Source: Bog-473 sp963738135
GTDB lineage: Bacteria > Actinomycetota > Acidimicrobiia > Acidimicrobiales > RAAP-2
Reading direction: 5' to 3'
Length of the DNA: 64,000 bases
Assembly: GCA_963738135.1 (NCBI GenBank)
Contig: CAVTVK010000001.1
Location: 620,001 to 684,000 of the forward strand
Position numbers and translations under genes: made by a program. The notes beneath the pieces were generated by a model. That model made no database searches. It had not been told where the DNA came from and was given only the letters and a program-made list of their open reading frames with translations. The first letter of the stretch is position 1, and every line of letters starts with the position of its first letter. Positions 9,615 through 18,689 of this stretch are shown here, in pieces.

Positions 9615-10933
9615 GCGGACCCGGCGGCGACGGCGACCGTGTCCACCACGTGGTCATCATCGGCTGCGGCTTCGGCGGGCTCTTCGCCGCCCGCGGGCTC
9701 AAGCAAGCGCCGGTGCGGATCACCCTCATCGACCGGACCAATCACCACACGTTCCAGCCGTTGCTCTACCAGGTGGCCACCGGCATCCTCTCGGAGGGCC
9801 AGATCGCGCCCGCCATCCGCGACGTCCTGCGCAACTACCCGTCCCTGCGGGTGATCCTCGGCGAGGTGGAGCACGTCGACGTGGCGGCCCGGGAGGTCCA
9901 CGTCGACGAGTTCGGCAAGCCCCTCACCATCGGCTACGACAGCCTCATCGTCGCCGGGGGCGCGGCCAGCTCCTACTTCGGCCACGACGAGTTCCGGGAC
10001 GCCTCGTGCGCCATGAAGACACTCGACGACGCCCTCGCCCTGCGGGGCAACATCTTCGGCGCCTTCGAGCTGGCCGAAGCCGAGCCCGACCCGGCGCGGC
10101 GACGGCGCCTCATGACGTTCGTCGTCGTGGGGGGCGGCCCAACGGGCGTCGAGATGGCGGGGCAGCTGCGCGAGCTCTCGCGGCGGGCACTCCGGCGCAA
10201 CTACCGCGTGATCGACCCGGTGGACACCCGTGTCGTCCTGGTGGAGGGTCTCGACCAGCTGGTCGGCTCCATGGGGCCCTACCTGTCCCGGATGACGGAG
10301 CGCGACCTCACCCGCATGGGCGTGGAGATCCACCTGAAGACGATGGTGACCGACCTGAGCGACGAGGGCGTCGAGATCACCAAGCGCGACGGCTCGACGG
10401 AATGGATCCCCGCCGCCACCAAGATCTGGGCCGCCGGCACCCGCGCCGCCGGGTTGGGCGCCATCGTCGCGGAGGCTGCAGGTGCGGTGACCGACAAGGC
10501 CGGCCGGGTCCTGGTCGCTCCCGACTGCTCGCTCCCCGCCCATCCCGAGGTGTTCGTCGTGGGCGACCTCATGGCGCTCGACGACCTGCCCGGCGTCGCC
10601 GAGGTGGCCATACAGTCGGGATTGCACGCCGCCCGCACGATCGTCCGGCGCCTGGAGGGCAAGCCGACGAAGCCCTTCCGCTACCACGACCTGGGGACGC
10701 TGGCCGTGATCTCGCGCTTCACCGCCGTCGCCAAGATCGGCCCGCTGCGTGTCGGCGGCTTTCCCGGTTGGCTGCTGTGGCTCGTCGTGCACATCACCTT
10801 CCTCACGGGCTTCAAGAACCGGTTCGGTGCGCTGACCCGCTGGATCGTCAGCTTCATAGGGCGGGGGCGCTACGAGCGGGCGCTCATCGGGCGCTGGGTG
10901 GCCCGGGCCGAGCGAGCCACCGGATCTGCGTAA
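9611..10933 (+). CDS. ndh: Type II NADH dehydrogenase (NDH-2), FAD-dependent
   Basis: A 440-residue non-proton-pumping NADH:quinone oxidoreductase. The FAD-binding dinucleotide fold IIGCGFGGLFAARGL opens the protein, the NADH-binding fold VVVGGGPTGVEMAGQL lies in the middle, and the FAD-contacting FVVGDLMAL near residue 310 is typical. QPLLYQVATG is a family hallmark. A hydrophobic C-terminal stretch (GWLLWLVVHITFLTGF) fits the amphipathic membrane anchor. It is translationally coupled to the NUDIX gene just upstream. Confidence 0.92.
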   Translation: MSGPGGDGDRVHHVVIIGCGFGGLFAARGLKQAPVRITLIDRTNHHTFQPLLYQVATGILSEGQIAPAIRDVLRNYPSLRVILGEVEHVDVAAREVHVDEFGKPLTIGYDSLIVAGGAASSYFGHDEFRDASCAMKTLDDALALRGNIFGAFELAEAEPDPARRRRLMTFVVVGGGPTGVEMAGQLRELSRRALRRNYRVIDPVDTRVVLVEGLDQLVGSMGPYLSRMTERDLTRMGVEIHLKTMVTDLSDEGVEITKRDGSTEWIPAATKIWAAGTRAAGLGAIVAEAAGAVTDKAGRVLVAPDCSLPAHPEVFVVGDLMALDDLPGVAEVAIQSGLHAARTIVRRLEGKPTKPFRYHDLGTLAVISRFTAVAKIGPLRVGGFPGWLLWLVVHITFLTGFKNRFGALTRWIVSFIGRGRYERALIGRWVARAERATGSA

Positions 10934-10934
10934 G

Positions 10935-10948
10935 GTTCCGACCGGAAC
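10935..10948. promoter_or_regulatory. Perfect 14-bp palindrome between ndh and acyl-CoA dehydrogenase
   Basis: The sequence GTTCCG-AC-CGGAAC is a perfect 6-bp inverted repeat with a 2-bp centre. It lies directly after the ndh stop codon and 25 bp before the acyl-CoA dehydrogenase start. The short centre suits a dimeric repressor operator better than a terminator hairpin. A role in controlling the acyl-CoA dehydrogenase is inference. Confidence 0.35.
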
Positions 10949-10973
10949 ACACGACGACCAGGGGGGTCGAGCC

Positions 10974-12224
10974 ATGCCGATCAACGTCACGCCCAATGCA
11001 GCGCTCAGTGACCACATCAACGACATCCGCCTGCGCACGGCCCGCATCGTCAACGAGCGCATCCTCCCCAACGAGTCCCAGCTCTGGCGAGGGCGGGGTG
11101 GCAACGCCACCGACGAGGAGCGGGCCCAGGCCAAGGCCCTCCGCCAGGAGATCCAGGACGAGGTGAAGGCCGAGGGGTTGTGGGCGCCCCACCTGCCACC
11201 CGAGTACGGCGGCATGGGCATCGACTTCATGGCGCACGCCTACATGAACGAGATCCTGGCCTACGCCGTCGGCGCGGCCTCGCTCTTCGGCGTGGTGGCG
11301 CCCAACTCGGGCAACCAGACCATCCTGGTCAAGTACGGGACCGAGGAACAGAAGCAGAAGTGGCTGCTCCCGCTCATCGAGGGCACCATGCAGTCCGGCT
11401 TCTCCATGACCGAGCCCGAAAACGCCGGCTCGGACCCGCGCTCCATTCAGACCACCGCCATCCGCGACGGGGACGAGTGGGTCATCAACGGGCACAAGTG
11501 GTTCACCTCAAACGGCCTGGCCGCCGATTTCTTCATCGTGATGTGCCGGGCCAAGGACTCCAAGGACGACGAGAGTCCGGGACGGATGGTGCAGATCATC
11601 GTGCCGACCGCGAACCCCGGCGTCATCATCGAGCGCGGCATCGGCATCTGGGGCAGCGCCAAGTCGGATCACTGCGAGGTGCGCTACGACCAAGTCCGTG
11701 TCCCCTACGAGAACCTGCTGGGCCAGGTCGGTGACGGGCACCGCGCCGCGCAGGACCGCCTCGGCGCTGGACGCATCTTCCACTGCATGAACTCGGTGGG
11801 CCAGATGTGGCGCGCCTTCGACCTGATGGTCGAGCGCCTCCTGACCCGCGAGGTGCATGGCGGGCTCCTCAAGGACAAGCAGTTCATGCAGGGCTTCGTG
11901 GCCGACAGCTACATGGATCTCCAAGCCGCCCGGCTCATGACGATCCACGCCGCCGAGAAGGTGGATACGGGCGACGCCCAGGCGCGCACAGAGATCAGTT
12001 CCATCAAGGTCTTCGTGCCGGCGGCGTACAGTCGGGTCGTCGACCGGGCCATTCAAGTCTGGGGCGCTGCCGGAGTGACCAGCGACCTCCCGCTGGCCCA
12101 GATGTACCTCGGGGCCCGCACGCTGCGGCTGGCCGACGGCCCCGACGAGGTGCACCGCATCCTGATCGCCAAGAACGTGCTGCACCACTACGAGAAGGGC
12201 GAGAGCTGGGACTTCGCCGGGTGA
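10974..12224 (+). CDS. Acyl-CoA dehydrogenase
   Basis: A 416-residue FAD enzyme that introduces a trans-2 double bond into acyl-CoA. The three-domain layout is clear: a helical N-terminus, a middle beta-domain with FSMTEPENAGSDP and WVINGHKWFTS (FAD-binding signatures), and a helical C-terminus with QVWGAAGVTSDLPLAQMY and DGPDEVHR. The ATG at 10974 follows a strong AGGGGGG ribosome-binding site. The next gene, a trans-2-enoyl-CoA-reductase-like SDR, starts 10 bp after the stop, so the pair probably acts on acyl-CoA substrates. Confidence 0.93.
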   Translation: MPINVTPNAALSDHINDIRLRTARIVNERILPNESQLWRGRGGNATDEERAQAKALRQEIQDEVKAEGLWAPHLPPEYGGMGIDFMAHAYMNEILAYAVGAASLFGVVAPNSGNQTILVKYGTEEQKQKWLLPLIEGTMQSGFSMTEPENAGSDPRSIQTTAIRDGDEWVINGHKWFTSNGLAADFFIVMCRAKDSKDDESPGRMVQIIVPTANPGVIIERGIGIWGSAKSDHCEVRYDQVRVPYENLLGQVGDGHRAAQDRLGAGRIFHCMNSVGQMWRAFDLMVERLLTREVHGGLLKDKQFMQGFVADSYMDLQAARLMTIHAAEKVDTGDAQARTEISSIKVFVPAAYSRVVDRAIQVWGAAGVTSDLPLAQMYLGARTLRLADGPDEVHRILIAKNVLHHYEKGESWDFAG

Positions 12225-12234
12225 CGGCCGCGCC

Positions 12235-13080
12235 GTGACGTGGCAACCCGGGCCGGCGGTCTCCGTCTTCGCCCCCGGACTCTTCGAAGGCTCCGTGGCC
12301 GTCGTCACGGGCGGTGGCACCGGGCTCGGACGCGAGGTGGCCCACGCCTTCGGCCGCCTGGGCGGGCACGTGGTGATCGCCTCGAGGACGGCGGGACGGC
12401 TCGACGAGGTGGCGGACTCCATCGCGCGCGGTGGTGGGAGTTGCCTGTCCGTCCCGACCAACATCCGGGAGCCGGCGGAGGTCGACGCCCTGCGCGACAC
12501 CGTCTACGAGCGCTACGGGAAGGTCGACTTTCTCGTGAACAACGCCGGCGGCCAGTTCCCCGGACTGCCCAGCACCATTTCCGACAACGGATGGCGGGCC
12601 GTGGTGGACCTCAACCTCAACGGGACGTGGAACGTCACCAGCCGCTTCATGGGGCCGATGGCGGAGGCGGGATCGGGCTCCATCGTCAACGTCGTGCACA
12701 CGTTCTCCCTCGAGCGCGGGGCACCGATGTTCGTCCACTCCGGGGCCGCCCGGGCCGGCGTCGTCAATATGGTCAAGACGCTGGCGCCCTACCTCATGCA
12801 GCGAGGGGTGACGATCAATGCGTTTGCGCCTGGCGTCTTCTCCACGCCAGGCATGATCGAGTCGGAGCTGGCGGCGGTGGGGCGCAGCGAGGCGGGCTTC
12901 ACCGACGAACTGGTGGCGGAAGGCACCACCGTCCGCCTGGGGACTGTCGACGAGATGGCCGCCATGGTCCTGTACCTGTGCTCGCCGGCGGCACGCTACG
13001 TCTGCGGCTCCACGATCGTCGCCGACGGCGCGTCGATGCAGACCAACTGGGTCAGCTTCTTCCCGGAGGATGCGATGTAA
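12235..13080 (+). CDS. SDR of the peroxisomal trans-2-enoyl-CoA reductase (PECR)-like type
   Basis: A 281-residue SDR with the normal cofactor motif TGGGTGLG and NNAGG. In place of the catalytic YxxxK it has HSGAARAG, the arrangement I recall from animal peroxisomal trans-2-enoyl-CoA reductase and related 2,4-dienoyl-CoA reductases. This and the acyl-CoA dehydrogenase 10 bp upstream suggest an enoyl- or dienoyl-CoA substrate; the assignment is inference. The start is a GTG. Its last 29 bp overlap the convergent permease gene. Confidence 0.82.
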   Translation: MTWQPGPAVSVFAPGLFEGSVAVVTGGGTGLGREVAHAFGRLGGHVVIASRTAGRLDEVADSIARGGGSCLSVPTNIREPAEVDALRDTVYERYGKVDFLVNNAGGQFPGLPSTISDNGWRAVVDLNLNGTWNVTSRFMGPMAEAGSGSIVNVVHTFSLERGAPMFVHSGAARAGVVNMVKTLAPYLMQRGVTINAFAPGVFSTPGMIESELAAVGRSEAGFTDELVAEGTTVRLGTVDEMAAMVLYLCSPAARYVCGSTIVADGASMQTNWVSFFPEDAM

Positions 13081-13939
13081 CCGGACTCGGCCCGCGGTCC
13101 ATGGTGTCAGGGGCCGTGCGGGCCAGGACGGCCACCGCGGCGCACATCACCGAGAAGGAAGCGATGCCGACGGTCAGCCGGAGGGCGTTCTCGGTGAAGA
13201 CCTCGGCGAAGACCCAGACACTGAGCACGATGCTCACGATCGGGTCGACGATCACGATGAAGGGTTGGGACATGCTGAGCGGTCCCACGTGGAGCGCCGC
13301 CTGGTTGAGCAGCTCGGCCACGATGCTCACCACGATCAGTGCGTAGACGGGCCAGTGGGCGAACATCCCGAAGACTCCGAACTGCGTGAGCGTGTCGGTC
13401 ATCGCCTTGATGAACGTGGCGACCAACGCCCACAGGATCGCCGTCGCCGCCCCCAAGGTCGCCGCCCGGCGAGCGGGCGAGCCGGTCCGCCCGAGAAGCG
13501 TCAGAATGGCCGCCGCCCCACCCGTGGCAATGGTGGCACCGATCCAGGCCGAGCTGGTCGGCTGCGCATGGCCGCCCGTAGGCTCGGACACGCTGACGAA
13601 GATCGCCAGCGACCCACAGGTTATGGCCGCGGCCCACCAGGTGAGGTTCCTGATCTCCTGGTGGATCCACAGACGGCGCAACACCAGTGCGAACACGAGC
13701 TCGGTCACGAGGAGCGGCTGGACCACCGACATCTGCCCGTCGTGCAGCGCCAGCGATTGGAAGATGAAGGACCCGGCGAGCGCCACCCAGCCGATGAGCC
13801 ACAGGGGGTTGGACGCCAGGTAGCGCACGAGACGCCATCCCTTGGAATGCGCCGGGTCGCTGATGCTGGCGATGTGCTGGGTCACCATGTTCAGCGCGTT
13901 CGTGAACGCCGCCGCCAGCGCAAACAGGATCGTCACCAC
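13052..13939 (-). CDS. DMT-family permease (EamA/NIPA-like)
   Basis: A 295-residue membrane protein with about ten hydrophobic segments, two repeated five-helix halves and no soluble domain, as in drug/metabolite transporters. The first segment is preceded by a GTG start at 13937-13939. It is the last gene of the minus-strand operon that begins near 18.7 kb, 16 bp after the methyltransferase, so it may move a substrate or product of that pathway. The 3' end overlaps the convergent SDR by 29 bp. Confidence 0.8.
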   Translation of the reverse strand: MVTILFALAAAFTNALNMVTQHIASISDPAHSKGWRLVRYLASNPLWLIGWVALAGSFIFQSLALHDGQMSVVQPLLVTELVFALVLRRLWIHQEIRNLTWWAAAITCGSLAIFVSVSEPTGGHAQPTSSAWIGATIATGGAAAILTLLGRTGSPARRAATLGAATAILWALVATFIKAMTDTLTQFGVFGMFAHWPVYALIVVSIVAELLNQAALHVGPLSMSQPFIVIVDPIVSIVLSVWVFAEVFTENALRLTVGIASFSVMCAAVAVLARTAPDTMDRGPSPVTSHPPGRS

Positions 13940-13955
13940 GGGCCGACCGCGGTGA

Positions 13956-14519
13956 TCACGTCACTCGAGCCGTGCACACCCATCCGAGATCGTGCGTCCG
14001 TACCTCCACCGCGTCGAAGCCGGCGCCGCCCAGCCGCGACTCCAGCTCGCCCGGGTCGATCGGGTTGTACGTATCGTCCTCGTGGAACACGGCGCTGCCA
14101 TCGCTGTAGACACCGTCGGCTGCCACCAGCGTCGCCCCGGAAACCAGAACCCGGGCCAGTTCGGCGAAGACCCGATCCTGCGCCTCGGCCGGCGCGATGT
14201 GGTGGAGCATGTGGAAGGAGGCCGCGCCGGTGAAGGTCCCTGCCGCGAAATCCAACGCCGTGGCATCACCCACGACCACCTCGACGTTCGTGCCGACCAT
14301 GCGTTCGGCCAGGCGGGCCGCCAGGTCCTCGTCGAGCTCGACGGCGGTGAGATGACCCGTCTTGGTGCGCAGGACGTCGGTCGTGAACCCGGGCCCGGGG
14401 CCGATCTCGAGCGCGGCGCCGCCCAGGTCCACGTCGGCCAGCGCCTCAGGCAGGATCGACTGGTACACGAGGTGGCGCCAATGCTCGCTGGCGCAGTACT
14501 CCATGTGACCCTTGTTCAT
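13956..14519 (-). CDS. Class I SAM-dependent methyltransferase
   Basis: A 187-residue methyltransferase with a Rossmann-like fold. Motif I is LEIGPGPGF, followed by AVELDED (the acidic residue that binds the SAM ribose), VVVGDATALDF and ASFHMLHHI. The ATG at 14517-14519 starts MNKGHMEY; longer readings run into the neighbouring gene. It sits 10 bp after the amidohydrolase and 16 bp before the permease in the same operon. The substrate is unknown. Confidence 0.85.
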   Translation of the reverse strand: MNKGHMEYCASEHWRHLVYQSILPEALADVDLGGAALEIGPGPGFTTDVLRTKTGHLTAVELDEDLAARLAERMVGTNVEVVVGDATALDFAAGTFTGAASFHMLHHIAPAEAQDRVFAELARVLVSGATLVAADGVYSDGSAVFHEDDTYNPIDPGELESRLGGAGFDAVEVRTHDLGWVCTARVT

Positions 14520-14529
14520 GCCGGAACGT

Positions 14530-15789
14530 TCAGCCCGGGGCCTGGACCTGGTACTCGTCCTTCCACCAGCGCGCCGTGCGCACCTCCTCGGGGTCGGTAC
14601 GCAGCGAGGGGTCCTGGCCCAGGTCCGCCGGTGTTGGCCCGATCCTGTCGGCCACGGGGCGCAGCGAGTCGAGGTCGAAGTCGTAGCAGCGGGCGGCCGT
14701 CTCGCCCAGCAACTTGCGGGCGTCCTCCACCGGAATGCCGCCGAAGTCCCCGCGCAGGCGTTCCTGGGTGTGGGGCCAGGTGCCTTCGGGGTGGGGGTAG
14801 TCCGTTCCCCACATGACGACATCGCAGCCCAGGACGTGGCGGCGCCGGATCTCCTCCTTCGACATGGTGGAGGCGCCGATGAAGATGTTCTCCCCGAAGT
14901 AGTCCGAGGGAAGCTTGGAGATCTTCCCCTTCAGCAGCGCGGCCATCTTCTTGGTGGTGTGGCCGCCGCCCATGTACTGGTCCCACTTCCACATCATGTC
15001 GGCCGCCCAGTAGGCGGCCGCCTCGGTCACGACGTATTTCAGGCGCGGGAAGCGCTCGAAGGCGCCGGAGAAGAGCAGGTGCCACATCGGCCGGGCGGCC
15101 CACCACACTACCTCGGCGAGGTAGATCCCGATGTTGTCGTTGTACTCCTCCTGCGGCGCCTCCCCCGAATGGGTGTGGACCGGGAAGCCCACCTCCTGGC
15201 AGGCCGCCCACACCGGGTCGTAGTCCGGGTGGTTGTACGGCTGCAGGTCGTGCCACATGGTCGGGACCATGATCCCCCGGATGCCGGGCTGGTCGGCCAG
15301 CCACTCGATCTCGGCCACGGAGCGCTCGACGCTATGGGTGATCGGCACCAGCGCGATGCCTCCGTGGCGCTCCGGGCTGCGGCTGCACATCTCGGCCAGG
15401 AAGCGGTTGTGCGCCCGCGCGCCCGCGAACGCCAACTCGGGATCGGCGATGGCACCCGCCGACAGCCCCGCGCCGAACGGTGGGGAGGCCATGCCGGTGA
15501 TGGCGTCGGCATCGGCGAACATGACCTCGGCCGTCACCCCGTCGGCGTCGAGCTCCTTGTCGCGCTGGTCGATGTCCCAGGCGCCGCGCAGCCCCTCCTC
15601 GTTGTCGGTCTCCCAGCCCATGATGTAGTCGTAATTCATCGTCAGTAGCTGGTCGCGGTTGGCCTGGCGCTCAGCCAGGTACTCGTCGAACTGGCGGTGG
15701 TAGGCCGCGTCGAGATACGGCCTGTAGCCCTCGGCCGGCAAGCCGGCATGGGCGTCGGCGGAGATGATCAGGTAGCGGTCGTCCTTCAT
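14530..15789 (-). CDS. Amidohydrolase-2 family metal-dependent hydrolase/decarboxylase
   Basis: A 419-residue TIM-barrel enzyme of the amidohydrolase_2 (ACMSD-like) family, whose members often decarboxylate or hydrolyse ring-derived acids. Metal-site motifs are visible: DAHAG near residue 11, HTHSGE in the middle, and MWGTDYPHPEG near the C-terminus. It is a paralogue of the gene at 16576-17817. Its ATG overlaps the stop of the upstream decarboxylase-like gene (ATGA). Confidence 0.88.
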   Translation of the reverse strand: MKDDRYLIISADAHAGLPAEGYRPYLDAAYHRQFDEYLAERQANRDQLLTMNYDYIMGWETDNEEGLRGAWDIDQRDKELDADGVTAEVMFADADAITGMASPPFGAGLSAGAIADPELAFAGARAHNRFLAEMCSRSPERHGGIALVPITHSVERSVAEIEWLADQPGIRGIMVPTMWHDLQPYNHPDYDPVWAACQEVGFPVHTHSGEAPQEEYNDNIGIYLAEVVWWAARPMWHLLFSGAFERFPRLKYVVTEAAAYWAADMMWKWDQYMGGGHTTKKMAALLKGKISKLPSDYFGENIFIGASTMSKEEIRRRHVLGCDVVMWGTDYPHPEGTWPHTQERLRGDFGGIPVEDARKLLGETAARCYDFDLDSLRPVADRIGPTPADLGQDPSLRTDPEEVRTARWWKDEYQVQAPG

Positions 15790-16559
15790 CGTTTCGCCCC
15801 GAGGACCGAGAGGTCGTCGTAGCGCTGGTGGATGAACGGCTCGACCCCGGCCCGGGGCACCGGTCCGATGACGCGGCCGACCTGCGTGGAGGCCCGCTCC
15901 GTCCAGTTGATATCGACCATGCGCCGCACCACCAGGTCGGCAATGGGGTCGAGCGGAGCCTCCTTCAAAATGAGCTCCCCCTCGATCGTCTCGTGCAGCC
16001 TGGTCCGCTCCGTCTTCTCGCCGTAGACGAGCAGCGGGTCCTGGTCCAGCACGCCGGCCTGCTCGCAGGACGGCGACAGCTTGAGCCAGAAGTCTGTCTT
16101 CTCCATCTCGTAGTTCTCGCGGGTCCCCGTCACCGTGCCCGTGATCTCGCAGATCACCGAGCCCATGCGGGCGATGTGGGCCGACACGTGGGCGCCGTCA
16201 CGACTCACCTCGACCTCGGCCAGCTTCTTGGGCTCGCCGTTGATCTCCCGACCACCGATCAATGACTGCTCCGTCGTCATCGGCATGAGGATCGGGTACT
16301 CGCCCAGCCGGTCTTCGTGCCGCGCCTGCACGCCGATCCAACCGGCACCGAAGACGGGCAATCCCGGCATCTCTACCCGCGTGATCGTGACGCGTACCAG
16401 CGGTTCGGGCCCGGGCTCGAGCGGCGGTGGCAGGATGGCGGCCACGATCTCGGGGTCGGTCTCGTAGACGGCCGTGACCGCTTCGGACCAGATGTCAGCC
16501 TTCTTGGCCTCGATCTCGTGGTTCACCTGCACGGCTCGGGCGCCGTAGCGGACTGTCAT
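15786..16559 (-). CDS. Acetoacetate decarboxylase family protein
   Basis: A 257-residue protein of the acetoacetate decarboxylase fold, which uses a Schiff-base lysine. The family segment EINGEPKKLAEVEV carries the expected lysine pair and an upstream glutamate. The ATG at 16557-16559 has a strong AGAGGAGC ribosome-binding site. It is sandwiched between two paralogous amidohydrolases, 16 bp after one and overlapping the other by 4 bp, so it probably works on the same catabolic intermediate and not in solvent fermentation. Confidence 0.85.
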   Translation of the reverse strand: MTVRYGARAVQVNHEIEAKKADIWSEAVTAVYETDPEIVAAILPPPLEPGPEPLVRVTITRVEMPGLPVFGAGWIGVQARHEDRLGEYPILMPMTTEQSLIGGREINGEPKKLAEVEVSRDGAHVSAHIARMGSVICEITGTVTGTRENYEMEKTDFWLKLSPSCEQAGVLDQDPLLVYGEKTERTRLHETIEGELILKEAPLDPIADLVVRRMVDINWTERASTQVGRVIGPVPRAGVEPFIHQRYDDLSVLGAKR

Positions 16560-16575
16560 GGATGCTCCTCTCTGC

Positions 16576-17817
16576 TCACCAGGCACGCAGGATCTGCGTG
16601 GGGTCGAACGCATTGCAGGTCGTCGTCGTCGGCCAGTTCTCCGGTGCCAGTGGCTGGGCCACGTCGGCCACGTACGGGCCGATCCGGTCGCCAACGGGAC
16701 GCAGCCGGTCGAGGTCGAACCCGTAGAAGGACGCCGCTGTCGACTCCACCATGGCCCGCACATCGGGCTCGCCGTAGTCAGCGAAAGCCACCCGTAACGC
16801 CTCCGTGGTGTAGGGGTAGCTGCCCTCCGAATGCGGGTAGTCCGCACCCCACATCACGTGGTCGACCCCGAGGTCCCGGCACAGCGGCGCCTCGCTCGGG
16901 CGCAGGAAGCTGGCCCCGATCCAGAAGTTACGGGCGAAATACTCGGTCGGGGTCATGGTCATTTTGGCGGCGGCGGCGCCGAAGAAGTTCGCCTCGGCCG
17001 CGTTGGCCGTCGTCATGCGGCCGTAGAACCAGTCCAGCGTCTGCAGGCCCCGGGGCAACCAGGCCACGCCCTGCTCGGTCACGGCGAACCGCAGGGTGGG
17101 ATGACGCTCGAGGACGCCGGAGAAGATGAGATGCCAGACGGACCGGTGGCTGAACCACGGGATTTCGATGAGCATCATCGCCCGCGCCGCCTCGTGCTCC
17201 CCGTAGTCGGGCAACGCGCTGCCGCCGTGGATGTTGATGGGCACGTCGAGGTCGGCGCACGCCTCCCACAGCGGCTCGTAGTGGTCCTCCCACAGGGGGG
17301 GCAGATGGGAATTGGGTGGAATCGACGGCAACAAGATGCCGCCGAAGGGCTCGAAATTGGCGGCGGCCCAGCGCACTTCGGCCACGGCGTCCGCCATGTC
17401 GTTGGCGAAGACCTGGACGATGCCGGCCCGGCGGCCCGGGGTCGCCGCGCAGAAGTCGGCCAGCCAGCGGTTGTGGGCCTGCACGCCGGCCCAGCGGCGC
17501 TCGTAGTCCTCCGGGCTCGGAGGCAGGGCCACGAGGTTGCCTTCGGCGAAGAACGGGGGCACGGTGTTGGGGAAGAGCACCTCGGCCGCGATGCCGTCGG
17601 ACTCGGTTTCCGCCAGGCGGCGGGCACTGTCCCAGCTGCGGTAGGCGATCGGTGCGATGAGGTCGGCGTAGGGGTTCACGTACTCGGCAGCCCAGGCGTC
17701 GAACTCGTCGTGCCAACGGCTGGCGAGGTACGGCCGGTAGTCCTGAATGTCGCCGCCGGCGTGGCCGTCGGCCGAGACGATCGTGTAGCGGGCGTCCGGA
17801 GAAGCGGTGGCGGTCAT
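16576..17817 (-). CDS. Amidohydrolase-2 family metal-dependent hydrolase/decarboxylase (paralogue)
   Basis: A 413-residue paralogue of the protein at 14530-15789. The same landmarks occur: SADGHAGG near the N-terminus, NIHGGSAL in the centre, VDHVMWGADYPHSEG near the C-terminus, and the shared tail GFDLDRLRPVGDRIGP. Note that the first metal motif is DGHAG here and DAHAG in the paralogue. The ATG overlaps the SDR stop by one base (TGATG), a mark of coupled translation. Confidence 0.88.
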   Translation of the reverse strand: MTATASPDARYTIVSADGHAGGDIQDYRPYLASRWHDEFDAWAAEYVNPYADLIAPIAYRSWDSARRLAETESDGIAAEVLFPNTVPPFFAEGNLVALPPSPEDYERRWAGVQAHNRWLADFCAATPGRRAGIVQVFANDMADAVAEVRWAAANFEPFGGILLPSIPPNSHLPPLWEDHYEPLWEACADLDVPINIHGGSALPDYGEHEAARAMMLIEIPWFSHRSVWHLIFSGVLERHPTLRFAVTEQGVAWLPRGLQTLDWFYGRMTTANAAEANFFGAAAAKMTMTPTEYFARNFWIGASFLRPSEAPLCRDLGVDHVMWGADYPHSEGSYPYTTEALRVAFADYGEPDVRAMVESTAASFYGFDLDRLRPVGDRIGPYVADVAQPLAPENWPTTTTCNAFDPTQILRAW

Positions 17818-18689
17818 CAGCTCAGCGCCGCCGGGGGAAGCTGTCCGGCCCCGATGGCATCAGCGCGGCGGTGCAGCATGGACGCCGCCTCTTCGAGCCC
17901 GTGCCCGATGATGAAATCACCCCGCTTGACACCCTGCACGCAGAAGCGGCCCAGCTCGCGGAGGTCCATGACGTTGACCGGACGACCCGCCGCCTCGAGC
18001 TGCTCCTTGAACTCCTCGAAGGTGGTGCCGGGAGCCGGCGGACGGGGCCGGGTGCGTTGCAGCGTCTCGGGCCGGTTGCGCTGGGCGGTCCAGAGTCCGG
18101 TGTCGAGGAGGCCGCCGGACGGGTAGAACACGGCCGCCCGCAGGTCCGTCCCAGCGGCGATGAGCTGGTGCGCCAGGGCCTCGGTCAGGCACGAGATGGC
18201 CGCCTTGCTCGAGGCGTAGACCGACGCGTACGGCACGGGAGCGATGCCCCCGTCCATGCTCGACGTGTTGATCACCACTCCGGGCTCACCCGAGGCGATC
18301 ATGCGTGGGACGAACGACAGCATGCCGTTGGCCACCCCGAAGACGTTGACGGAGAAGCACCACGTCCAATCGTTGGGCTCCTGCTCCCAGGGCCGTCCGC
18401 CGCCGCCCGAGGTCACCCCGGCGTTGTTGAAGAGGAGATGGCAGGCGCCCTCTTGCCCGAACACGTCCTCGGCCAGCGCCTCGACCGCAGCGGGCGACGA
18501 GACGTCGGTCAGGACGCCGCGGACGTCGCCGGCGTCGGCCAGCTCCTTCAGTGCCACCTGGAGCACGGGCTCCTCGACGTCGGCGATCACGACGCGGGCA
18601 CCCTCCTCCAACAACGACTCGGTGATGCCGCGGCCGATGCCCGCCGCTCCCCCGGTGACGACGGCAACCTTGCCGTTCAGATCATCCAA
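17817..18689 (-). CDS. Short-chain dehydrogenase/reductase, first gene of a catabolic operon
   Basis: An SDR of about 290 residues with the cofactor motif VTGGAAGIG, NNAGVTS, the catalytic serine in NTSSMDGG and the YASSK pair. I chose the TTG at 18687-18689 since it precedes LDDLNGKVAVV directly and has GGGGG six bases upstream; an ATG at 18797 would add 36 residues with no family match and would run through the palindrome at 18707-18721. The long C-terminal tail is typical of actinobacterial SDRs that act in sterol- or aromatic-like catabolism (inference). Confidence 0.85.
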   Translation of the reverse strand: MDDLNGKVAVVTGGAAGIGRGITESLLEEGARVVIADVEEPVLQVALKELADAGDVRGVLTDVSSPAAVEALAEDVFGQEGACHLLFNNAGVTSGGGGRPWEQEPNDWTWCFSVNVFGVANGMLSFVPRMIASGEPGVVINTSSMDGGIAPVPYASVYASSKAAISCLTEALAHQLIAAGTDLRAAVFYPSGGLLDTGLWTAQRNRPETLQRTRPRPPAPGTTFEEFKEQLEAAGRPVNVMDLRELGRFCVQGVKRGDFIIGHGLEEAASMLHRRADAIGAGQLPPAALS

